From contig WQVZ01000004.1 in the NCBI GenBank assembly GCA_009785595.1, positions 1 through 50,033 of the forward strand: 50,033 nt of DNA, given 5' to 3'. The DNA is from Defluviitaleaceae bacterium. GTDB lineage: Bacteria; Bacillota; Clostridia; Lachnospirales; WRAX01. The notes beneath the pieces are model-generated. The model saw only the letters and a list, made by a program, of their open reading frames with translations. It did not search any database and was not told the DNA's origin. Positions 44,546 through 50,033 of the stretch are shown piece by piece. Positions within the stretch are counted from its first letter, which is position 1, and each line of letters starts with the position of its first letter. The position numbers and the translations under genes are program-made.

Positions 44546-44812
44546 GTGTCAGATACTGTGCAAAGAAATTTAAGAAAGACCAGGATTGGCCGTGTGACCA
44601 GCGACAAAATGGATAAAACCATTGTTGTGGCTGTCGAAACCACAAGCCGCCATCCCTTGTATAACAAAATAGTTAAAAAAACATACAAACTGAAAGCTCA
44701 TGACGAGCAAAACGAATGCGGCATCGGGGATAGAGTTCGTGTTATGGAAACCAGGCCGCTGTCTAAAGACAAACGCTGGCGCTTGGTAGAAGTCCTCGAA
44801 AAAGCAAAATAA
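44546..44812 (+). CDS. rpsQ: ribosomal protein S17
   Basis: S17 is a primary 16S rRNA binder with an OB fold. The 88-residue protein has [20 protein letters not shown] and the [20 protein letters not shown] segment. The start is a GTG seven bases behind GGGAGGAG. The length is normal. Confidence 0.96.
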   Translation: MSDTVQRNLRKTRIGRVTSDKMDKTIVVAVETTSRHPLYNKIVKKTYKLKAHDEQNECGIGDRVRVMETRPLSKDKRWRLVEVLEKAK

Positions 44813-44841
44813 TTACCAGCAATGTCAGGAGGTAATGAAGC

Positions 44842-45210
44842 ATGATTCAACAAGAATCAAGACTTAAAGCGGCTGATAATTCCGGAGCCAAAGAGCTGCT
44901 TTGCATCCGTGTTTTGGGCGGGTCTATGCGAAGATATGCCGGCGTGGGCGACGTTATTATTGCAACCGTAAAAGATGCAACACCCGGTGGCGTTGTAAAG
45001 AAAGGCGAAGTGGTGAAGGCCGTTGTGGTGCGCACCAAGAAGATGATAGGCCGCCCGGATGGGTCCTATGTCCGCTTTGATGACAACGCAGCCGTTATCA
45101 TAAAAGATGATAAAAACCCCAGAGGCACCAGAATTTTTGGCCCAGTAGCCAGGGAATTGAGAGAAAAGCAGTACATGAAAATTCTTTCCCTTGCTCCTGA
45201 GGTTTTGTAG
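44842..45210 (+). CDS. rplN: ribosomal protein L14
   Basis: L14 sits at the 50S side of a subunit bridge. The 122-residue protein starts [20 protein letters not shown] and has [17 protein letters not shown] and [18 protein letters not shown] stands nine bases before the ATG. It opens the spc part of the merged operon. Confidence 0.97.
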   Translation: MIQQESRLKAADNSGAKELLCIRVLGGSMRRYAGVGDVIIATVKDATPGGVVKKGEVVKAVVVRTKKMIGRPDGSYVRFDDNAAVIIKDDKNPRGTRIFGPVARELREKQYMKILSLAPEVL

Positions 45211-45221
45211 GAGGGTTTTTG

Positions 45222-45554
45222 ATGGCAAGCAAAATTAGACGCGGTGACAGGGTTGTTATCACCGCAGGCAAAGACAAAGGCAAAGAGGGCAAGGTGCTGG
45301 TTGTAGACCATAAAAAAGACAGGGTTATTGTTGAAGGCGCAAACATGATGAAAAAACATAAAAAGCGCAGCCAGCAAAACCCCAACGCGGGCATCATAAC
45401 CACCGAAGCACCGTTGCATATCTCCAATGTGGCATACCTACACAAAGGCAAGCCCACCAGAATAGGTTTTTTGGTAGAAACAAGCGAAAAAGACGGCAAA
45501 ACCGTGAAAGTGAAAAAGCGCGTGGCCAAAACAACCGGAGATGTTATAGATTAA
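45222..45554 (+). CDS. rplX: ribosomal protein L24
   Basis: L24 starts 50S assembly. The 110-residue protein has the KOW motif KIRRGDRVVITAGKDKGKEG near its start, and VEGANMMKKHKK. ATG 45222 has GGAGGG upstream; a TTG one codon earlier is not needed. A palindrome in reverse orientation follows its stop by three bases. Confidence 0.96.
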   Translation: MASKIRRGDRVVITAGKDKGKEGKVLVVDHKKDRVIVEGANMMKKHKKRSQQNPNAGIITTEAPLHISNVAYLHKGKPTRIGFLVETSEKDGKTVKVKKRVAKTTGDVID

Positions 45555-45557
45555 TTT

Positions 45558-45580
45558 GGGCGGCAGGATGCCACCCCTAC
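45558..45580 (-). repeat. GTAGGGGCG-type palindrome between rplX and rplE
   Basis: Read on the minus strand, GTAGGGGTGGC, ATCCT and GCCGCCC give the family pattern with one G-U type mismatch. This is the only clearly reversed copy in the window. It lies in the 91-base gap between rplX and rplE inside the ribosomal operon. Confidence 0.7.
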
Positions 45581-45645
45581 GAAAGGCATAATACTGATGC
45601 GACGGGCATATACGACGTCGTTGACCGAAAGGAAGGAGCAGTATT

Positions 45646-46191
45646 TTGAATAGGGCAAGAGAGTTTTACGAAAAGGAAATTGTTCCGGCTATGATGGAAA
45701 AGTTTTCTTATAAAAATAAATTGGCTGTGCCCAAGATTGAAAAAGTTGTGGTAAATGTGGGCCTGGGCGAAGCAAAAGACAATGCCAAGGCCATTGAAAG
45801 TGCCATGGGAGATATTACCATTGTCACCGGTCAAAAGCCCGTACCTACCAAAGCTAAAAAATCTGTGGCGAATTTCAAGTTGCGTGCTGGTATGCTTATA
45901 GGTGTAAAGGTAACATTGCGCGGCGAAAAAATGTACAGCTTTGTGGACAGGGTTATCAGTGTGGCATTGCCACGTGTGCGTGACTTTCAAGGAATTTCTG
46001 GAGAAGCATTTGACGGCCGCGGCAACTACACCCTGGGCATAAGAGAACAAATTATTTTCCCTGAGATTTCTTACGAAAATATCGACAAAATTAGGGGCAT
46101 GAACATCATCATCGTGACCACAGCCAAAACTGACGAAGAAGCATATGAGCTTTTAAAACTGTTTGGTATGCCCTTTAAACGGGCGCAGTAG
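45646..46191 (+). CDS. rplE: ribosomal protein L5
   Basis: L5 binds 5S rRNA in the central protuberance. The 181-residue protein has [20 protein letters not shown], the [20 protein letters not shown] segment and the closing [18 protein letters not shown]. The start is a TTG behind AAGGAG. The preceding 91-base gap is the longest between adjacent cistrons within the ribosomal operon. Confidence 0.97.
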   Translation: MNRAREFYEKEIVPAMMEKFSYKNKLAVPKIEKVVVNVGLGEAKDNAKAIESAMGDITIVTGQKPVPTKAKKSVANFKLRAGMLIGVKVTLRGEKMYSFVDRVISVALPRVRDFQGISGEAFDGRGNYTLGIREQIIFPEISYENIDKIRGMNIIIVTTAKTDEEAYELLKLFGMPFKRAQ

Positions 46192-46212
46192 GCGCAAAGG
46201 AGGTTATGCAGC

Positions 46213-46398
46213 TTGGCAAGAAAAGCATTGGTTCTTAAACAGCAAAAGAAGCCTAAATTTAAAGTAAGAGCATATTCCCGCTGTAAAATCTGCGGCCGCC
46301 CCCATGCCACATTGCGCAAATATGGCGTATGCCGTATATGCTTTAGAGAACTGGCCTATAAAGGACAGATTCCCGGCGTGAGGAAGGCAAGTTGGTAA
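46213..46398 (+). CDS. rpsN: ribosomal protein S14, zinc-binding type
   Basis: This is the short zinc-ribbon form of S14 (61 residues), with CKIC and CRIC pairs (C24/C27 and C40/C43) and the closing [13 protein letters not shown]. The zinc form is usual in Clostridia. The start is TTG 46213, nine bases after AAAGGAGG; an earlier ATG in the spacer is out of frame. Confidence 0.96.
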   Translation: MARKALVLKQQKKPKFKVRAYSRCKICGRPHATLRKYGVCRICFRELAYKGQIPGVRKASW

Positions 46399-46426
46399 AA
46401 TATGGTAAGCAAGGAGGTACCGATTT

Positions 46427-46828
46427 ATGGCAATGAGTGATCCTATTGCAGATATGCTTACAAGGATAAGAAACGCAAATTCTGCAAGGCATAACACCGT
46501 GGACATTCCTAGCTCCCGTGTAAAAGAAGCCATCACCAAAATTTTGGTAGAAGAAGGCTATGTAAAGGGATATGAGATTGTTGGTGACGCGGTTAAGAAA
46601 AACATCCGCATCACATTAAAATACGGTCGTGATAAAAACGAAAAAGTGATATCTGGCATAAGGCGTATATCAAAACCCGGTCTTAGGGTTTATGCCGGTG
46701 CCGGTGATATACCAAGAGTGCTTAACGGCATGGGCTGTGCCATAGTATCCACCAACCAGGGCATTGTCACAGACAAAGACGCCCGCAAGGCTGGTGTTGG
46801 TGGCGAAATAATTGCATACATCTGGTAA
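46427..46828 (+). CDS. rpsH: ribosomal protein S8
   Basis: S8 binds the central domain of 16S rRNA and in E. coli represses the spc operon. The 133-residue protein has [19 protein letters not shown] and the closing [29 protein letters not shown] stands nine bases before ATG 46427; a second ATG at 46433 is also possible. Confidence 0.97.
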   Translation: MAMSDPIADMLTRIRNANSARHNTVDIPSSRVKEAITKILVEEGYVKGYEIVGDAVKKNIRITLKYGRDKNEKVISGIRRISKPGLRVYAGAGDIPRVLNGMGCAIVSTNQGIVTDKDARKAGVGGEIIAYIW

Positions 46829-46844
46829 TTTGTGAGGTGATATA

Positions 46845-47387
46845 GTGTCAAGAATTGGAAAAATGCCAATAGTTATCCCGCCGGGCGTTGATGTAAAGCT
46901 GGAAGACGGCAACAAGCTGACGGTGAAGGGCCCAAAGGGCACATTGGAGCGTAAATTGGCAACGGAAATGGAAATTACTGTTGAAAACGGCGAAATTACG
47001 GTAAAAAGGCCCAATGACTTAAAGCGTATGCGCTCTTTGCATGGCCTTACCCGCACGCTGGCTTCCAACATGGTAATTGGTGTTAATGACGGATATCAAA
47101 AAACCCTTGAAATTGTAGGCACGGGTTGGCGCGCTGCCAAGGCAGGCAAAACCCTTACCCTTACGCTGGGATATTCTCATCCTGTTGTGATGGAAGACCC
47201 TGATGGGGTTGAAAGCGTAGTGGAAGGCAACAACAGAATACATGTAAGCGGCATTGACAAAGAAAAAGTTGGCCAATATGCCGCCAATATACGTGCGAAA
47301 AGACCGCCGGAGCCATATAAAGGCAAGGGAGTTAAATATTCCACCGAGCGTATTCGCCGCAAAGCCGGTAAGTCCGGCAAGAAATAG
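46845..47387 (+). CDS. rplF: ribosomal protein L6
   Basis: L6 lies near the factor-binding site of the 50S subunit. The 180-residue protein starts [20 protein letters not shown] and has the C-terminal [19 protein letters not shown]. The start is a GTG behind GAGGTGA. The length is typical. Confidence 0.97.
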   Translation: MSRIGKMPIVIPPGVDVKLEDGNKLTVKGPKGTLERKLATEMEITVENGEITVKRPNDLKRMRSLHGLTRTLASNMVIGVNDGYQKTLEIVGTGWRAAKAGKTLTLTLGYSHPVVMEDPDGVESVVEGNNRIHVSGIDKEKVGQYAANIRAKRPPEPYKGKGVKYSTERIRRKAGKSGKK

Positions 47388-47406
47388 GTAAAAGGAGCAT
47401 AGCCAT

Positions 47407-47775
47407 ATGATTAAAAAGCCGGCTCGCAATATTGCGAGGAAAAAAAGGCAGCTGCGGATCAGAAACAAAGTTTCCGGCTCTCCACAAAAGCCAAGACTTT
47501 CTGTGTTTCGCTCTAATAAACATATGTACGCGCAAATTATAGACGATGTGGCGGGCCACACACTGGTTGCCGCATCCACTAAAGACAGAGTTTTAGCAGG
47601 CAAACTGGAAAAAACATCTGATGTGGCGGCGGCAAAGGCCGTGGGCGAGCTTATTGGCAAAAAGGCCAAAGAGCTTGGCATCACAAAAGTGGTTTTTGAC
47701 AGAAGCGGATATATTTATCATGGCAAGGTGAAGGCTCTGGCGGATGCAGCCAGGGAAGCCGGACTGGAATTCTAG
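47407..47775 (+). CDS. rplR: ribosomal protein L18
   Basis: L18 binds 5S rRNA together with L5. The 122-residue protein has [20 protein letters not shown]-type sequence (here [20 protein letters not shown]) and the closing [27 protein letters not shown] precedes the ATG. The stop codon TAG shares its last base with a palindrome. Confidence 0.97.
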   Translation: MIKKPARNIARKKRQLRIRNKVSGSPQKPRLSVFRSNKHMYAQIIDDVAGHTLVAASTKDRVLAGKLEKTSDVAAAKAVGELIGKKAKELGITKVVFDRSGYIYHGKVKALADAAREAGLEF

Positions 47776-47799
47776 TAGGGGCGACCGACCCGGTCGCCC
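47775..47799 (+). repeat. GTAGGGGCG-type palindrome between rplR and rpsE
   Basis: GTAG then GGGCGACCG, ACC and CGGTCGCCC form a perfect 9-bp stem. It begins in the last base of the rplR stop codon and ends just before the rpsE ribosome site. The strong hairpin may influence transcript processing within the operon. Confidence 0.8.
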
Positions 47800-47817
47800 G
47801 GTAAAGGAGGTCAGACA

Positions 47818-48324
47818 TTGAAGAAAAAGATAGACGCCAATGCTTTGGATTTAAAAGACAAGGTTGTGGCCATCAAGCGTGTTACAAAGGTGGTAAAAGG
47901 CGGCCGCACCATGAGCTTTTCTGCTTTGGTTGTGGTAGGCGACGGCAACGGCAATGTGGGTTTTGGTCTGGGTAAAGCCCAAGAAACCACAGAAGCCATA
48001 CGCAAAGGCCGCGAAGACGCCAAAAAGAATATGATTTACATCGAAAGAGATGAAAACGATTCTATTTTCCACCAAACCATAGGCCGTTTTGGCAGTGCCA
48101 ATGTGCTGATAAAGCCGGCACCAGCTGGTACCGGTATAATAGCCGGGTCTGCCGTGCGTGCGGTGATGGAGCTTGCCGGCGTAAAAAACGTGATAACAAA
48201 GTGCATAGGCTCTCGCAACAAGCACAATGTGGTACACGCCTCTGTTGAGGGGCTGAAGGGCCTTAAGACGCCGGAGCAAATAGCCAGACTGCGCGGCAAA
48301 AGCGTGGAAGATTTGCTGGCATAG
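47818..48324 (+). CDS. rpsE: ribosomal protein S5
   Basis: S5 contributes to decoding accuracy and mRNA unwinding. The 168-residue protein has [20 protein letters not shown] and [20 protein letters not shown]. The start is TTG 47818, seven bases after AAAGGAGG. Confidence 0.97.
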   Translation: MKKKIDANALDLKDKVVAIKRVTKVVKGGRTMSFSALVVVGDGNGNVGFGLGKAQETTEAIRKGREDAKKNMIYIERDENDSIFHQTIGRFGSANVLIKPAPAGTGIIAGSAVRAVMELAGVKNVITKCIGSRNKHNVVHASVEGLKGLKTPEQIARLRGKSVEDLLA

Positions 48325-48336
48325 GAGGGTTTTATA

Positions 48337-48516
48337 ATGGCAGAGTTAAAAATAACCCTGGTGAAGTCCGTCATCGGCACAAAGCCGAAGCAAAGGCTTA
48401 ATGTAAAGGCGCTGGGGCTGGGCAAAACCAATTCCTCTGTGGTACAAAAGGACAATCCTGCCATCAGAGGTATGATAAGAAAAGTTCACCACCTGGTAAA
48501 GGTGGAGGAAATATAG
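48337..48516 (+). CDS. rpmD: ribosomal protein L30
   Basis: L30 is a small 50S protein present in many but not all bacteria. The 59-residue frame begins [20 protein letters not shown] and continues through [20 protein letters not shown] to [10 protein letters not shown], a full-length typical L30. GGAGGG lies upstream of the ATG. It stands between rpsE and rplO as expected. Confidence 0.96.
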   Translation: MAELKITLVKSVIGTKPKQRLNVKALGLGKTNSSVVQKDNPAIRGMIRKVHHLVKVEEI

Positions 48517-48544
48517 TAGAATAACGGTTTGGGAGGTGAAACTT

Positions 48545-48985
48545 ATGCAACTGGGCCAATTAAAACCCGCAGCGGGGTCGAAGCGTAAAGCATGGCGCAG
48601 AGGCCGCGGCCACGGCAGTGGTAACGGTAAATGGTCGGGCCGAGGCCAAGGCGGGCAAAAATCCCGCTCCGGCGGCGGCGTGCGCCCCACCTTTGAGGGC
48701 GGACAATTCCCGTTGTTCCGCAGGGTTCCTAAAAGAGGCTTTAAAAACAGAAACACCTTGGATATAGTTGCTATAAACGTATACCATCTTGATGTTTTTG
48801 AAAACGGTGCCACTGTGGACATCGCCGCACTGCAATCAAAGGGTTTGGTATCAAACCCACGTGACGGCGTAAAGATTTTAGGCCAGGGCGAAGTTACAAA
48901 AAAACTTCATGTAAAAGTAGATTATTTCAGTGAAAGCGCCAAAGAGAAAATTGAAGCGGCCGGCGGCAGTGCAGAGGTGATTTAA
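48545..48985 (+). CDS. rplO: ribosomal protein L15
   Basis: L15 is a late-assembly 50S protein. The 146-residue protein has the Gly-rich, basic N-terminal part with RRGRGHGSGNGKWSGRGQGG and FEGGQFPLFRRVPKRGF. ATG 48545 lies eight bases behind GGAGG; a GTG three codons earlier overlaps that site. The stop overlaps the secY start by one base. Confidence 0.96.
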   Translation: MQLGQLKPAAGSKRKAWRRGRGHGSGNGKWSGRGQGGQKSRSGGGVRPTFEGGQFPLFRRVPKRGFKNRNTLDIVAINVYHLDVFENGATVDIAALQSKGLVSNPRDGVKILGQGEVTKKLHVKVDYFSESAKEKIEAAGGSAEVI

Positions 48986-50033
48986 TGTTCGGCGTATATG
49001 CAAATGCATGGAAAGTTAAAGACATCAGAAGAAAGCTGTTGTATGTTCTGCTTGTTCTGCTTATTTTCAGGATAGGTTCTACTATACCGCTGCCGGGCAT
49101 TGACATGGCTGCGCTTAGAGAGCTTATGTTTGGTGTAGATACCGGGATAATAGGCATGATAGTAGGCGGCGAACAAGGCACGATATTTGCCATGGGTATA
49201 GGCCCCTATATCACCGCAAGCATTATAATGCAGCTGCTTACCGTGGCTGTGCCCAAGCTGGAACAGCTTAAAAAAGAAGGGGAAGAAGGCCGCAAAAAGA
49301 TAAACCAATATACCCGCGTTTTGGCGGTTATAATGGCGGTATTGCAAGCCAGCGGTACGGTGTTTAGCCAGCGCGGCGCCTTCACACATCCAAACTTCTT
49401 TGTATATTTTGTAGCTGCACTTACCATGATAGCGGGCACCATGTTTATTATGTGGATGTCGGAGTTGTTAACAGAAAAAGCCATAGGCAACGGCGCATCT
49501 TTCATCATCTTTGCCAACATTTTGGCGGCACTGCCAATGGGCTTTATGACGCTTTATGAAGCATCTTTAGGTACAATATGGAATGCCATCACGGTTATCG
49601 CCATAATCTTCATCTTTGTGGCTATTGTGGCCTTTGCCGTACTTGTTGCGGATGGTCAGCGCAAGATACCCGTGCAATATTCCAAAAAGATGGTGGGACG
49701 CCAAATGTATGGCGGCCAGTCCAGCTTTATACCTGTAAAGGTTAATATTGCGGGCGTTATGTCCATCATCTTCTCCATGAGTATCCTGGGCTTCCCCATG
49801 CAATTGGCGATGTTCTTCCCGGATACAGAATGGCTTAGAACTGCATCACACTTTTTAGCCATAACCCATCCGCTGGGTGCTGTGCTGTATGTTATACTGA
49901 TATTCTGCTTTACATTCTTCTATACATCTTTTGCGGTTAACCCCGTGGAAATGGCAGAGAATTTAAAGAAAAACGGCGGATTTATCCCCGGTATACGTCC
50001 GGGTAGGCCAACCAGCGATTATATTGCCCGCAC
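48985..50033 (+). CDS. secY: protein translocase subunit SecY, 5' part
   Basis: SecY is the channel of the general protein export machinery. The first 349 residues are present and the gene runs out of the window. The start MFGVYANAWKVKDIRRKLLY, the RIGSTIPLPGID segment of the plug and first membrane helix, GIGPYITASIIMQL, the GNGASFIIFANI helix and the cytoplasmic loop with RKIPVQYSKKMVG are all typical. About seven to eight of ten membrane segments are included. The start overlaps the rplO stop. Confidence 0.97.
   Translation, partial: MFGVYANAWKVKDIRRKLLYVLLVLLIFRIGSTIPLPGIDMAALRELMFGVDTGIIGMIVGGEQGTIFAMGIGPYITASIIMQLLTVAVPKLEQLKKEGEEGRKKINQYTRVLAVIMAVLQASGTVFSQRGAFTHPNFFVYFVAALTMIAGTMFIMWMSELLTEKAIGNGASFIIFANILAALPMGFMTLYEASLGTIWNAITVIAIIFIFVAIVAFAVLVADGQRKIPVQYSKKMVGRQMYGGQSSFIPVKVNIAGVMSIIFSMSILGFPMQLAMFFPDTEWLRTASHFLAITHPLGAVLYVILIFCFTFFYTSFAVNPVEMAENLKKNGGFIPGIRPGRPTSDYIAR

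Noticed and set aside
410-47799. The palindromes as a CRISPR array
   Set aside because: The copies are scattered over the window, not regularly spaced, and their central bases form the hairpin loop instead of spacers.

Overview
The window looks like chromosomal DNA of an anaerobic Clostridia-type Firmicute. The evidence is an [FeFe]-hydrogenase catalytic subunit, a very large oxygen-sensitive 2-hydroxyacyl-CoA dehydratase activator, strong AGGAGG ribosome sites with frequent TTG and GTG starts, the Firmicute gene orders ftsK..rimO-pgsA-cinA-recA-recX, tilS-hpt-ftsH and cdaA-cdaR-glmM, and a zinc-type S14. No genus can be named from the sequence alone. Nearly all of it is core genome; no prophage, CRISPR array, tRNA or rRNA gene was recognised.

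Layout. 1-394: 3' end of a hydrogenase gene (+). 743-5534: a 1425-residue activator/dehydratase fusion and a small membrane-anchored protein (-), behind a promoter and a leader with three short hairpins. 5814-14052: a tight minus-strand run ftsK, queG-like, rimO, pgsA, cinA, recA, recX, ending in an intrinsic terminator. 14260-15315: an AI-2E-family permease (+) whose promoter candidate overlaps that of ftsK on the other strand. 15472-16320: a secreted polysaccharide deacetylase (-). 16394-24223: a plus-strand run tilS, hpt, ftsH, DUF4037, FlK-like thioesterase, DUF6145-like, coaX, dusB, GNAT. 24266-35469: greA behind a consensus promoter, then a MITE-like element, lysS, two unknown membrane proteins, cdaA, cdaR, glmM, mtnN, a membrane/peptidase-S51 fusion and rqcH. 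35553-38428: small accessory genes (VOC, ASCH, DUF3795), a DUF1361 gene broken by an amber codon, and an exported SH3 protein. 38734-50033: the S10-spc ribosomal operon from its promoter and long leader through rpsJ to secY, which leaves the window.

Together the core genes cover chromosome segregation and recombination (FtsK, RecA, RecX), phospholipid synthesis (PgsA), tRNA and ribosome modification (TilS, DusB, RimO, QueG-like), membrane proteolysis (FtsH), cofactor and purine supply (CoaX, Hpt), c-di-AMP and cell-wall precursor control (CdaA, CdaR, GlmM), ribosome rescue (RqcH) and ribosome synthesis.

The unusual content is: a GyrI/AraC-type effector-binding-domain gene with a Cys-rich segment between rplB and rpsS; a family of short GTAGGGGCG...CGCCC palindromes, three of them inside the ribosomal operon and several touching stop codons, whose arms vary but stay complementary; a 148-bp inverted-repeat element between greA and lysS; a heptanucleotide tandem repeat inside the activator gene; and a membrane-domain/peptidase fusion with a strong internal start.
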